From: Lautropia sp.
Lineage (GTDB): Bacteria > Pseudomonadota > Gammaproteobacteria > Burkholderiales > Burkholderiaceae_E
DNA: 64,000 nt
NCBI GenBank assembly: GCA_030532895.1
Contig: JAUNKF010000002.1
Span: forward strand, 124,001 to 188,000
Direction of reading: 5' to 3'
This document shows, piece after piece, positions 41,591-51,078 of this stretch. The notes beneath the pieces are model-generated. The model was given only the letters and a program-made list of their open reading frames with translations. It was not told where the DNA came from and did not search any database. Numbering within the stretch: position 1 is the first letter of the stretch; each line of letters starts with the position of its first letter. The translations under genes were made by a program, and so were the position numbers.

Positions 41591-43744
41591 TTGAATACGC
41601 AGAACAAGAACGTGCGCAGCGTTCAGGTGCTTGGCATCGATGCAGGCGGCACGATGACTGATACGTTCTTCGTCGATTCCAACGGCGAATTCGTTGTGGG
41701 CAAGGCCCAATCCACGCCACAGAATGAGGCCATCGGCCTGATCAATTCGAGCAAGGACGGCCTGGGCTTGTGGAACATGGATCTGGCCGAAGCGCTGGGC
41801 CAGCTGCAAACGGGTGTGTATTCAGGCACCGCAATGCTGAACCGTGTGGTTCAGCGCAAGGGCTTGAAATGCGGTCTGATCGTCAATGCCGGCATGGAGG
41901 ATTTTCACCGGATGGGCCGGGCGGTACAGAGCCACCTCGGCTTTGCCTACGAGGATCGGATTCACCTGAACACCCACCGCTATGATCCGCCACTCGTCCC
42001 CCGCAACCTGACCCGTGGTGTGGTCGAGCGTATCGACATGTCCGGTACGGTGGTGATTCCGCTGCGTGAAGAAAGTGCACGTGAAGCGGCGCGCGAGTTG
42101 ATTGATCTGGATGTCGAGGGCATCGTGATCAGTCTGCTCCACTCCTACAAGAATCCGACGCATGAGCGCCGGGTGCGCGACATCGTGGTCGAAGAGGTCA
42201 AGAAGAGCGGCAAGAACATCCCGGTTTTTGCCTCGGCCGACTACTACCCGGTTCGCAAGGAAACGCACCGCACGAACACGACCATCCTGGAAGGTTATGC
42301 GGCTGAGCCATCGCGCCAGACGCTGAAGAAGATTTCGGATGCGTTCAAGGAGCAGGGCACCAAATTCGACTTCCGCGTGATGGCCACGCACGGTGGCACG
42401 ATCTCGTGGAAAGCCAAGGAGCTGGCACGGACGATCGTGTCGGGGCCGATCGGTGGGGTGATCGGCGCCAAGTACCTGGGTGAAGTGCTGGGCTACAAGA
42501 ACATCGCGTGTTCGGACATCGGTGGCACCTCATTTGACGTGGCGCTGATCACGCAGGGCGAGCTGACCATCAAGAACGACCCTGACATGGCCCGTCTGGT
42601 GTTGTCGCTGCCGTTGGTGGCGATGGACTCGGTGGGTGCCGGTGCCGGTTCGTTCATTCGCCTGGATCCGTACACGAAGGCGATCAAGCTCGGTCCCGAT
42701 TCGGCCGGTTATCGCGTGGGCGTGTGCTGGGCCGACAGCGGCATCGAGACCGTGTCGATTTCCGATTGCCACGTCGTGTTGGGCTACCTGAACCCGGACA
42801 ACTTCCTCGGTGGTGCAGTCAAGCTCGATCGTCAGCGTGCCGTCGACGCGATCAAGAAGCAGATTGCCGACCCGCTGGGCCTGAGTGTCGAAGATGCCGC
42901 GGCCGGCGTGATCCAGCTGCTCGATTCCGATCTGCGTGACTACCTGCGTTCGATGATTTCGGGCAAGGGCTATTCGCCGTCCTCCTTCGTCTGCTTCTCC
43001 TACGGGGGTGCCGGCCCGGTTCACACCTATGGCTACACCGAAGGGCTGGGCTTCGAGGACGTGATCGTGCCTGCCTGGGCCGCCGGTTTCTCGGCCTTCG
43101 GTTGCGCGGCTGCCGACTTCGAGTATCGCTACGACAAATCGCTCGACATAAACATTGCGCCAGATGCCTCGGATGAGGAAAAGGCCAAGGCGGCCAAAGT
43201 GCTGCAGGATGCCTGGGAAGAGCTGACGAAGAATGTGCTGGAGGAGTTCAAGCTCAACGGCTACGAAGCTGACAAGGTCACGCTGCAGCCCGGCTACCGG
43301 ATGCAATATCGTGGCCAGCTGAACGACCTGGAAATCGAAAGCCCGATCAATTCGGCCAGCACGGCGCAAGACTGGGATAAGATGGTCGAAGCCTACAACG
43401 ACACCTACGGTCGCGTGTATTCGGCCAGTGCCCGCTCGCCCGAGCTGGGTTATTCGGTGACGGGCGCCATCATGCGCGGTACGGTGCCAATTCCGAAGCC
43501 GAAGATTCCGAAAGAAGAACTGCAGGGTGAAACGCCGCCTGAAAGCGCCAAGATCGGCACGCGCAAGTTCTATCGAAAAAAGCGTTGGGTGGATGCGCAG
43601 CTCTACAAGATGGAGGCGCTGCTCCCTGGCAACCGCATCACCGGCCCGGCCATCATCGAGTCGGATGCCACGACCTTCGTCGTGCCCGATGGTTTCGCGA
43701 CCTGGCTCGATGGGCATCGCCTGTTCCACCTCCAGGAAGTCTGA
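41591..43744 (+). CDS. acxA: acetone carboxylase beta subunit
   Basis: A 717-residue protein of the hydantoinase A/oxoprolinase family, the beta subunit of the heterohexameric acetone carboxylase, which uses ATP and bicarbonate to turn acetone into acetoacetate. It has the ATP/phosphate fold start LGIDAGGTMTDTFFVD, MLNRVVQRKGLKCGLIVNAGMEDF, ATHGGTISWKAKELARTIVSGPIGG, CSDIGGTSFDVALITQGEL and CFSYGGAGPVHTYGYTEGLGF. Length matches the known subunit. The start is TTG with a perfect AGGAGGAG site at 41580-41587. Confidence 0.94.
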   Translation: MNTQNKNVRSVQVLGIDAGGTMTDTFFVDSNGEFVVGKAQSTPQNEAIGLINSSKDGLGLWNMDLAEALGQLQTGVYSGTAMLNRVVQRKGLKCGLIVNAGMEDFHRMGRAVQSHLGFAYEDRIHLNTHRYDPPLVPRNLTRGVVERIDMSGTVVIPLREESAREAARELIDLDVEGIVISLLHSYKNPTHERRVRDIVVEEVKKSGKNIPVFASADYYPVRKETHRTNTTILEGYAAEPSRQTLKKISDAFKEQGTKFDFRVMATHGGTISWKAKELARTIVSGPIGGVIGAKYLGEVLGYKNIACSDIGGTSFDVALITQGELTIKNDPDMARLVLSLPLVAMDSVGAGAGSFIRLDPYTKAIKLGPDSAGYRVGVCWADSGIETVSISDCHVVLGYLNPDNFLGGAVKLDRQRAVDAIKKQIADPLGLSVEDAAAGVIQLLDSDLRDYLRSMISGKGYSPSSFVCFSYGGAGPVHTYGYTEGLGFEDVIVPAWAAGFSAFGCAAADFEYRYDKSLDINIAPDASDEEKAKAAKVLQDAWEELTKNVLEEFKLNGYEADKVTLQPGYRMQYRGQLNDLEIESPINSASTAQDWDKMVEAYNDTYGRVYSASARSPELGYSVTGAIMRGTVPIPKPKIPKEELQGETPPESAKIGTRKFYRKKRWVDAQLYKMEALLPGNRITGPAIIESDATTFVVPDGFATWLDGHRLFHLQEV

Positions 43745-43809
43745 TCTGAACATTTGTCTGACCAGGGTTGGCGACGACACTGGTTCAACACCGAATTAGG
43801 AACATCACC

Positions 43810-46122
43810 ATGAATGCAACTGTGCAGGAAAAGCGCGGTATCGTGCGCGGCGGTGAAACGCTGAAGCAGCACCGTGACCGCATCATCGCAGCCACCAAAG
43901 AGAGCAAGCACTATGCGGGTCTGAAGAAGATGGAGCTGCGTGACAGCGATCCGATCATGTACAACAAGCTGTTTTCACGTCTGCGGGCCGGTGTGGTCGA
44001 TGCACGTGAAACGGCCAAGAAGATTGCTGCCTCGCCGATCGTGGAGCAGGAAGGCGAATTGTGCTTCACGCTGTACAACCCGGCGGGTGACTCGATCCTG
44101 ACCTCGACCGGCATCATCATCCACGTCGGTACGATGGGTGCGGCGATCAAGTACATGATCGAAAACGATTGGGAGAGCAATCCCGGCATCCAGGACAAGG
44201 ACATCTTCTGCAACAACGATTCGCTGATCGGCAACGTTCACCCTTGCGACATCCACACCATCGTGCCGATTTTCTGGGACGGTGAGCTGGTGGGTTGGGT
44301 TGGTGGCGTGACCCACGTGATCGACACCGGTTCGGTCGGCCCCGGCTCGATGTCCACCGGTCAGGTTCAGCGCTTCGGCGACGGCTACTCGATCACTTGC
44401 CGCAAGATCGGTGCCAATGACACGCTGTTCCGCGATTGGCTGCATGAAAGCCAGCGGATGGTTCGTACCACCCGTTATTGGATGCTCGATGAGCGTACCC
44501 GCGTGGCCGGTTGCCACATGATCCGCAAGCTCGTGCAGGAAGTGATCGCCGAGGAAGGCATCGAAAACTACATGAAGTTCGCCTACGAGGCGGTTGAGCA
44601 TGGCCGTGTGGGTCTGCAGAACCGGATCAAGGCGATGACCATTCCGGGCAAGTACCGTCAGGTGGGCTTCGTCGACGTGCCCTACAACCACGAAGACGTG
44701 CGTGTGCCGTCCGACTTTGCCAAAGTGGACACGATCATGCACTCGCCCTCGGAAATCACGATTCGGGCCGATGGCACGTGGCGGATCGACTTTGAAGGCT
44801 CCAGCCGTTGGGGTTGGCACACCTACAACGCCCACCAGGTGAGCTTCACCTCGGGTATCTGGGTGATGATGACGCAGACGCTGATTCCGTCCGAGATGGT
44901 GAACGATGGTGCTGCTTACGGCACGGAATTCCGTCTGCCGAAGGGCACCTGGATGAACCCGGATGATCGTCGGGTGGCTTTCTCCTACGCCTGGCACTTC
45001 CTCGTCTCCACCTGGACGTCGTTGTGGCGCGGCCTGTCGCGCGCCTACTTCGGCCGTGGCTATCTGGAAGAGGTCAACGCCGGCAACGCCAACACCTCCA
45101 ACTGGCTGCAGGGCGGTGGTTTCAACCAGTACGATGAAATTCACGCCGTCAACTCCTTCGAGTGCGCGGCCAATGGTACCGGTGCCACGGCTGTCAGCGA
45201 TGGTCTGTCGCACGCCGCCGCCATCTGGAACCCGGAAGGCGACATGGGCGACATGGAGATCTGGGAGCTGGCCGAGCCGCTGGTTTACCTGGGTCGTCAG
45301 ATCAAGGCGTCGTCGGGGGGTTCGGGCAAGTACCGCGGTGGTTGCGGTTTCGAGAGCCTGCGGATGGTCTGGAACGCCAAAGACTGGACGATGTTCTTCA
45401 TGGGCAATGGCCACATCTCGTCCGACTGGGGCCTGATGGGGGGGTATCCGGCCGCGTCGGGCTACCGCTTCGCTGCTCACAAGACGAACCTGGCCAAGCT
45501 GATCGAGTCGGGTCAGAAGATTCCGCTCGGTGGCGACACCGATCCGCAAAACCCGGTTTGGGACGGCATGCTGCCTGATGCACAGATCAAGCGCGACAAG
45601 CAGGCCATCACGACCGAGGAAATGTTCGCCGACTACGACCTGTATCTGAACTACATGCGTGGTGGCCCCGGTTTCGGTGATCCGCTCGATCGTGAGCCGC
45701 AGTCGGTGGCCGATGACGTGAACAACGGCTATGTGCTGGAGCGTTTTGCCAAGCAGGTCTACGGTGTCATCCTGAAGAAGGGGGCCGAAGGCTTCGAGGT
45801 GGATGCAGCTGCCACGGAAGCCGAGCGCAAGGCGGTTCGCAAGGCCCGTGTGGCCAAGGCCGTGCCGGTGCGTGAGTGGATGAAGGGAGAGCGCGAGAAG
45901 ATCCTGTCGAAAGTGGCTGGTACCCAGGTGCAGCAGATGTATGCCGCCTCGTTCAAACTGGGGCCACGCTTCGAGAAGGAGTTCCGCGAATTCTGGAACC
46001 TGCCTGACAGCTGGGTGCTGACCGAAGAGGAGCTGGACATTCCGACCTACGGTTCCAAGTACTCGATGGATCTGTCGGAGCTGCCGGATGTGAAGACCGT
46101 GCAGTTCGTGGCCGAAGAATGA
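43810..46122 (+). CDS. acxB: acetone carboxylase alpha subunit
   Basis: A 770-residue hydantoinase B-family protein, the alpha subunit, which provides much of the active site. It contains DSILTSTGIIIHVGTMGAAIKYMIEND, DIFCNNDSLIGNVHPCDIHTIVPIFWDGELVGWVGGVTHVIDTG and a C-terminal GGPGFGDPLDREPQSVADDVNNGYV. Start 43810 is chosen for AGGAA seven bases upstream. The reading frame uses few rare codons and looks well expressed. It lies 65 bases after acxA. Confidence 0.94.
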   Translation: MNATVQEKRGIVRGGETLKQHRDRIIAATKESKHYAGLKKMELRDSDPIMYNKLFSRLRAGVVDARETAKKIAASPIVEQEGELCFTLYNPAGDSILTSTGIIIHVGTMGAAIKYMIENDWESNPGIQDKDIFCNNDSLIGNVHPCDIHTIVPIFWDGELVGWVGGVTHVIDTGSVGPGSMSTGQVQRFGDGYSITCRKIGANDTLFRDWLHESQRMVRTTRYWMLDERTRVAGCHMIRKLVQEVIAEEGIENYMKFAYEAVEHGRVGLQNRIKAMTIPGKYRQVGFVDVPYNHEDVRVPSDFAKVDTIMHSPSEITIRADGTWRIDFEGSSRWGWHTYNAHQVSFTSGIWVMMTQTLIPSEMVNDGAAYGTEFRLPKGTWMNPDDRRVAFSYAWHFLVSTWTSLWRGLSRAYFGRGYLEEVNAGNANTSNWLQGGGFNQYDEIHAVNSFECAANGTGATAVSDGLSHAAAIWNPEGDMGDMEIWELAEPLVYLGRQIKASSGGSGKYRGGCGFESLRMVWNAKDWTMFFMGNGHISSDWGLMGGYPAASGYRFAAHKTNLAKLIESGQKIPLGGDTDPQNPVWDGMLPDAQIKRDKQAITTEEMFADYDLYLNYMRGGPGFGDPLDREPQSVADDVNNGYVLERFAKQVYGVILKKGAEGFEVDAAATEAERKAVRKARVAKAVPVREWMKGEREKILSKVAGTQVQQMYAASFKLGPRFEKEFREFWNLPDSWVLTEEELDIPTYGSKYSMDLSELPDVKTVQFVAEE

Positions 46123-46209
46123 TCCACTGAAATCCGCGGGGTGCGGGCCTGATCAGACCTGCACCCCCTTCCAGACACTTTCCCGAACCAGACATGGGAG
46201 AAGCATAAA

Positions 46210-46719
46210 ATGGCTTATCAACGTGCCAAGATCGTCGACCTCGTCGACGGCAAGATCGACCAGGACACCCTGCACCAGATGCTTTCGACGCCGAAGGATC
46301 CGGAGCGTTTCGAGATGTATGTCGAGGTGCTGCAGGAGCGGATGCCTTGGGATGACAAGATCATCCTGCCGCTGGGGCCGAAGCTCTACATCGTGCAGAA
46401 GAAGGACACGAAGCAGTGGGTGGTTCGTTGCGAGTGCGGTCATGATTTTTGTGACTGGCGTGAAAATTGGAAGATGCATGCACTGATCCACGTGCGTGAC
46501 ACGCCCGAGAAGATGGAGGAGATCTATCCCCGTCTGATGGCACCCAGCACCAATTGGCAGGTGATTCGCGAGTTCATTTGCCCCGAGTGCGGCTCGGTGC
46601 TTGATGTGGAAGCCCCCACGCCTTGGTACCCGATCATCCGCGACTTCGAGCCGGATATCGACACCTTCTACAAGGAGTGGCTGGGTCTGCCGATTCCGGA
46701 GCGTCGCGACGCCGCTTGA
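46210..46719 (+). CDS. acxC: acetone carboxylase gamma subunit
   Basis: A 169-residue third subunit with cysteine groups that look like zinc-binding ribbons (CECGHDFC and FICPECGSVLDVE). The start MAYQRAKIVDLVDGKIDQDTLHQML and the tail DIDTFYKEWLGLPIPERRD match AcxC. It follows acxB after 87 bases. Beta-alpha-gamma is the order in the known acx operons. Confidence 0.94.
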   Translation: MAYQRAKIVDLVDGKIDQDTLHQMLSTPKDPERFEMYVEVLQERMPWDDKIILPLGPKLYIVQKKDTKQWVVRCECGHDFCDWRENWKMHALIHVRDTPEKMEEIYPRLMAPSTNWQVIREFICPECGSVLDVEAPTPWYPIIRDFEPDIDTFYKEWLGLPIPERRDAA

Positions 46720-46728
46720 TCCGTGACG

Positions 46729-46777
46729 TGCAGGTTGCCCGCCCGTCTGTCGTGAGGGGCGGGCAGGGCAACCTGCA
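46729..46777 (+). terminator. strong hairpin after acxC
   Basis: Outer 12-base arms TGCAGGTTGCCC and GGGCAACCTGCA pair perfectly and enclose a GCCCG/CGGGC stem. No U-tract. It begins ten bases past the acxC stop, so it probably protects the 3' end of the operon mRNA or acts as a terminator. Confidence 0.6.
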
Positions 46778-46781
46778 GGCT

Positions 46782-46875
46782 GCTCAGGGAAGTCCACTCG
46801 GGCCCCTCCAACCCCCAGCCGTGAACGGCATTGCTCAGGCAGTGTCCGTCACACCCCGAGTGGACTTCCCTGAGC
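46782..46875. repeat. 21-bp perfect inverted repeat
   Basis: The left arm (46782-46802, starting GCTCAGGGAAGTCC) and right arm (46855-46875) are perfect complements over 21 bases, separated by 52 bases. Outside the flanking hairpin it is one of the longest dyads in the window. No coding sequence is inside. Confidence 0.8.
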
Positions 46876-47103
46876 GGTGGGAAACATGCCTCGATAGCCG
46901 CTGCCTGCCATGGCGTGTTGGCCTGACATGCGGGGACGAACACGTTCATCACACGCGCTCTAGGCCCCGTTGGGCTGATGTCTCGCAGCCAATGTTGTGA
47001 GACTGACACGACCGGTTGCCATCAGGCCGCCGGTAACTGACCTGGATTTGGGCTTTGTCCACAATCGGATGCACGATGTATTGATTCCGTGCGGAGGCAT
47101 CCG

Positions 47104-48459
47104 ATGACGACCGAGACAGGCATGACCGTCGAGACGACGGCTGAGGTGCCAACAGCCGGGGCGGAGAACCTGGCCCTGTTCACCCAGATTCAACCGTGGT
47201 TCGAGCAATATCCGTGGCTTCAGGGCACGATCGGGCTGCTCGCCCTGATTCTGTTGGCGCTCCTGGCCCGTTTTGTGGCTGCCCGCGTCATCCGGCGCTT
47301 GATCAGTGGCATTCAGGATCGTTTTGCGGCCACTGCGAAGGGGCGGATGCTGATGGATGGGGAATTCCTGTCACGCAGTGCCCAGATCCTGCCGGCCTTG
47401 GTCTTGCAATTGGGGATCGATCTGGTGCCAGGCTTGAATCCGGCCGTCTCGACGGTGGTGCGCAATGTGGCCATTGCGATGACGGTTTTTCGGGCTGTCC
47501 GGGCCGTTGATGCGCTGTTGAGTGCTTTTCTGAATGCGCGTGAGCATAGCGGCAAACGGGCCAAATCCATCAAGGGTTATGTGCAGCTCTTGAAGTTGCT
47601 GCTTTATTGCCTGGCTGCGGTCGTGATCGTGGGCGTGCTGATCGACCGTTCGCCACTCATTCTGCTCTCCGGTCTGGGGGCCATGTCGGCGGTGCTGCTG
47701 CTGGTGTTCAAGGACACGTTGCTGAGTTTCACCGCTGGCGTTCAGCTGACCTCATCCGATACGCTGCGGGTGGGCGACTGGATCGAGATGCCGCAGGTGG
47801 GGGCCGATGGTGATGTGATCGACATTGCGCTGCATACGGTGAAGGTGCAGAACTGGGACAAGACGATCACGATGATTCCCACATGGCGCCTGATGTCGGA
47901 GAGCTTTCGCAATTGGCGGGGTATGTCAGAATCCGGTGGGCGGCGCATCAAGCGCACGCTGAGACTGGATGTGACCTCGGTGCGCTTTCTGGAGGCTGAC
48001 GATATTCGACGGCTGGCCGATATCGAGTTGTTGACCGATTATCTGGCTCGCAAGTCGAAGGCACTTGAACAGAGCAACGAGGCCCGTCGTGAGCGTCTGG
48101 GGCTAAGGGCCGAATGCCTGGCCAACCAGCGGCGGCTGACGAATATCGGTACGTTCCGGGCCTATGTGGATGCGTATCTGCGCGCCAATCCGGGCATTCA
48201 TCAGGGCATGACGCTGATGGTGCGGGTGCTGGAGCCGACGCCTGAAGGGGTGCCGATGGAGTTGTATTGCTTCACCAATACCACGGTATGGGCGGTGTAC
48301 GAGGGCATCCAGTCGGATATTTTCGATCATTTGCTGGCGATCATGCCAGTGTTCGGTCTGCGCTTGTATCAGCAACCAAGTGGTATGGACATGCGCATGG
48401 GATTGGGAGAAAGGGCTGCCGCACCGACGGTGCTGGTGCCGATGCCGGATGGGAAGTGA
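47104..48459 (+). CDS. MscS-family mechanosensitive channel (YbdG-like)
   Basis: A 451-residue channel with several N-terminal membrane helices (LQGTIGLLALILLALLARFV, LPALVLQLGIDLV, LLLYCLAAVVIVGVLI). The pore helix region is LLSGLGAMSAVLLLVFKDTLLSFTAGVQLTSSD, then the beta domain GDWIEMPQVGADGDVIDIALHTVKVQNWDKTITMIPTWRLM. The long C-terminal cytoplasmic domain and total length are closer to YbdG, a miniconductance channel, than to MscS (286). ATG 47104 has GGAG seven bases upstream. The next gene begins directly at its stop. Confidence 0.92.
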   Translation: MTTETGMTVETTAEVPTAGAENLALFTQIQPWFEQYPWLQGTIGLLALILLALLARFVAARVIRRLISGIQDRFAATAKGRMLMDGEFLSRSAQILPALVLQLGIDLVPGLNPAVSTVVRNVAIAMTVFRAVRAVDALLSAFLNAREHSGKRAKSIKGYVQLLKLLLYCLAAVVIVGVLIDRSPLILLSGLGAMSAVLLLVFKDTLLSFTAGVQLTSSDTLRVGDWIEMPQVGADGDVIDIALHTVKVQNWDKTITMIPTWRLMSESFRNWRGMSESGGRRIKRTLRLDVTSVRFLEADDIRRLADIELLTDYLARKSKALEQSNEARRERLGLRAECLANQRRLTNIGTFRAYVDAYLRANPGIHQGMTLMVRVLEPTPEGVPMELYCFTNTTVWAVYEGIQSDIFDHLLAIMPVFGLRLYQQPSGMDMRMGLGERAAAPTVLVPMPDGK

Positions 48460-49572
48460 ATGGGGTTGCAGCTGACGTGGGGTTTGGGAAGCATGATGAT
48501 GGCCTGGGCCGTGGCAGCCTCGGCGACTGGTGTGGCGGTGCCGCCGCCGATGGTGCCGCTGGATGAGTCGGACACCACGGCCGGCATCGAGGCGATGGCT
48601 TCGCCGGTGCTGGCCAGGCGCTCGCCAGGTGGCTCGGGTTGCCGCCCGGTGATGGCCTCGCAACTGCGCTTCAAGATCGACAACGACCTGGCCTCCGGGC
48701 AGGATCATGGCTACAGCAGTGGCCTGATGCTGGAGGTGGCCGGCCAGTTGCCCACGGATGAGCAGCTGATGTCGGCCGAGGAAGAAGGCTGGCTCTGTCC
48801 GCTCTGGCGTTTCATGGGCGGTGGGGCATTGCCCGAGAGCGTGTCCTTTCGCCTGGATCAGAGTCTCTACACGCCGAAGAACAGCCGTGCCCGCTATCTG
48901 GTGACGGATGATCGGCCCTATGCGGCGGTGCTGATGGCGGGGGTTGCCGCCGAGCGCCGCTCGGGCGACGCGCAGGTGCGCAACGAGATCCGGCTGGGTT
49001 GGGTGGGGCCGTCGGTGCATGGTGAAGCCTCGCAAAACGCCGTCCACAAGCTGATCAACGCCCCGCATTTTTATGGCTGGGATCATCAGCTGGGCGATGA
49101 ACCGTTGATCGAGCTGGCGCAGTATCGGGTGCGGCGTTGGTTGTCGGGGCGGTCGTCGGATGTGTTGCTGCACTGGGGCGGACGTCTGGGTAATCTGCAG
49201 ACCAGTGCTTATGGCGGTGTCGAATGGCGTTTTGGCGAGGGTTTGCGCTCGGATGGTGGCTCGGCCCCGGTACGGCCAGGGGCGGGTGAGCCGTCCTCGA
49301 TCAACTGGGCCGACACGGCCGAGGCGCGCTGGACGAGCTTTCTGACCTTGGGGGCGCGCTGGGTGGGCTGGGATCTGACCCTGGACGGCAACATCAGTCG
49401 GGACAGTCATTCGGTCGAGCGCCGGGCACTGGTACTGGATGCGGGGGCTGGTGTCATGGTGCAGAACGGGCCTTGGGCCGGGCAGCTGATGTGGGTGCTG
49501 CGCAGCAAGGAGTTCAAGGGGCAGCAGACCTTGCCTTCTTATGGGTCGTTGCAACTCAGCTATCGCTTTTGA
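48460..49572 (+). CDS. LpxR-like outer-membrane lipid A deacylase
   Basis: A 370-residue protein with a signal-like N-terminus and the LpxR pattern: LRFKIDNDLASGQDHGYSSGLMLEV (N75, D76), DDRPYAAVLMAG, RLGWVGPSVHGEASQNAVHKLI, and a C-terminal beta-strand ending in SYRF, as in outer-membrane proteins. In Salmonella LpxR the Asn-Asp near the N-terminus, a Ser and a His form the active site and remove the 3'-acyloxyacyl group of lipid A. The corresponding N, D and H are seen here. The gene begins the base after the channel stop, so they share a transcript. Confidence 0.85.
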   Translation: MGLQLTWGLGSMMMAWAVAASATGVAVPPPMVPLDESDTTAGIEAMASPVLARRSPGGSGCRPVMASQLRFKIDNDLASGQDHGYSSGLMLEVAGQLPTDEQLMSAEEEGWLCPLWRFMGGGALPESVSFRLDQSLYTPKNSRARYLVTDDRPYAAVLMAGVAAERRSGDAQVRNEIRLGWVGPSVHGEASQNAVHKLINAPHFYGWDHQLGDEPLIELAQYRVRRWLSGRSSDVLLHWGGRLGNLQTSAYGGVEWRFGEGLRSDGGSAPVRPGAGEPSSINWADTAEARWTSFLTLGARWVGWDLTLDGNISRDSHSVERRALVLDAGAGVMVQNGPWAGQLMWVLRSKEFKGQQTLPSYGSLQLSYRF

Positions 49573-50307
49573 CGGATACTGGCCACTGTTGGCCCCGAGG
49601 CGCGTCGCGGTGGCGGGCCGGGCCTGTCAGGCGCGGCCGTGACGGCCCTGAGGCCATCCCCGGACATGGTCTGGTGGTGTTCCGGCTTCAAGGAACGGGC
49701 TGGCCCGTGTGTGCACGGGGATGCTGGTTTCGGTCGTGGGCAGGTGGCAGGCAGCATGGGGACGCCTCACGCTGTTGCATTTGTCGCGCGGGTTATGCCA
49801 TCTGGTTCAGTTGGGGTAGAATGTGGCCACTCGCCGGTTGGCAGGTTTGAGTGGGCGTTCCGGGTTGTTGGTCAGGTTCGCCATGAAGTGGCCCGTGTAT
49901 CACGCCCGATCGGGTAGCCAGCCGGTTGTCGATGGTGGCAGCAGCTGAGCGATGTTAGACAGCGCGAGCTGGCCCGATGAATGGCCTGCTTTCAATGATG
50001 GCTGTCAGTCAAATAAAGCGCTGATGTTGCCTTCAGCCAGTGACCCGTTTCCGCAAGCGGGGCTGCTCTTGGAGCCAGTCTTGCCTTGGATGAGGTCGTT
50101 TCGGCTTGTTCCTTGTTCTGAGATGGCTGCTGTGCAGGCGCCGTCGGGCATGCCTTCGTGGGTGTCCGGTGTCGGCGTTTCCGTTCGCACATGCATCCTG
50201 CTGGTGTGAGGGAATGACCATCCCTGTTGATGGGCTTATCGCTTCCTCCTGATGTTTTTGCCTGCTGTGTCGGCCTTTTTGTTTCCTGTCATCCCAGTGT
50301 CGGCTTG
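49573..50307. other. 735-base gap without a recognised gene
   Basis: The longest gene-free stretch here. It contains no tRNA. A TAGAAT at 49817-49822 is a possible -10 with a poor -35 (TTATGC, 18 bases upstream). Small open frames of 60-90 codons exist on both strands but have no ribosome site or family resemblance. CCCG/CGGG near 50043-50060 can form a short hairpin. Confidence 0.5.
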
Positions 50308-51078
50308 ATGAATACCTCCGAGGTGAAACGGGTCATCGAAGGCGCGTTGCTATGTGCCAACAAGCCGCTGACCATACCCGAGCTGCGCCAGTTGTTTGCC
50401 GGTGATGTCGATATCGGTGCGGATTCCGTGCGCGACATTCTCGATACCTTGCGTGGCGAGTGGGTCGAGCGTTCGCTGAATCTGGTCTCGTTGGCGTCGG
50501 GGTGGCGCTTTCAGAGCGCACCGGACATTGCGCGTTTCGTCACGCGCCTGAATCCCGAGAAACCGCCGCGCTACTCCAGGGCCGTGATGGAAACGCTCGC
50601 CATCATTGCCTATCGTCAGCCCGTCACACGCGGGGATATCGAGGAAATTCGCGGGGTGACGGTGTCCTCCCACATCATCAAGACGCTGGAAGACAGGGGC
50701 TGGATCGACCAGATCGGCGTGAAGGACGTGCCCGGCAGGCCGGCCCTGTTTGGCACCACCCGACAGTTTCTCGACGACCTGAACCTGAAGGCTTTGGCCG
50801 AATTGCCCAAACTCGACGACGATGCCTTGCCTGCCGATGTGTTGCAGGCACTGGTGCCACCGCCTGAAGCGGGCGAGGGCGAAGCCGGGGAAGACAACTC
50901 GGCGGTGGTGTCCGAGCCGCCCGATGGCACGGGCGACGAGGGCAGTCAGGCGTCTTCGCAGCAGGGGGCGCAGAAGGTGGATATGGCGGCGCAGCTTGCG
51001 CCAGAGCGCGTCGAGGTGCCGCAGGCGGCCGAGACGACGGAAGAACATGCTGCGGTGGCTGCCGCAGACAACGCTTGA
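50308..51078 (+). CDS. scpB: segregation and condensation protein ScpB
   Basis: A 256-residue subunit of the SMC-ScpAB condensin. It has paired winged helices (residues about 1-180: [86 protein letters not shown]). The last 60 residues are acidic and Gln-rich without known fold. ScpA is not in the window. ATG 50308 begins the conserved region; the frame is open to 50227. The stop overlaps the following rluB-type gene by TTGA. Confidence 0.93.
   Translation: MNTSEVKRVIEGALLCANKPLTIPELRQLFAGDVDIGADSVRDILDTLRGEWVERSLNLVSLASGWRFQSAPDIARFVTRLNPEKPPRYSRAVMETLAIIAYRQPVTRGDIEEIRGVTVSSHIIKTLEDRGWIDQIGVKDVPGRPALFGTTRQFLDDLNLKALAELPKLDDDALPADVLQALVPPPEAGEGEAGEDNSAVVSEPPDGTGDEGSQASSQQGAQKVDMAAQLAPERVEVPQAAETTEEHAAVAAADNA

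Larger units (their letters stand above)
46720..47103. other. acxC-mscS gap with nested inverted repeats
   Basis: 384 bases without a gene. It holds a strong hairpin at 46729-46777, a pair of 21-base inverted arms at 46782-46802 and 46855-46875, and about 230 bases of plain sequence before the channel gene. Confidence 0.6.

Noticed and set aside
43975-45549. 524-codon open frame opposite acxB
   Set aside because: Antisense to a highly conserved enzyme subunit; third-base GC bias keeps it open.
48103-49554. 483-codon minus-strand frame opposite the LpxR-like gene
   Set aside because: Shadow frame; the plus-strand product has a recognisable family pattern and a signal peptide.
49952-50209. 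Small plus-strand frame of 85 codons in the 735-base gap
   Set aside because: No ribosome site, odd composition and no family resemblance.
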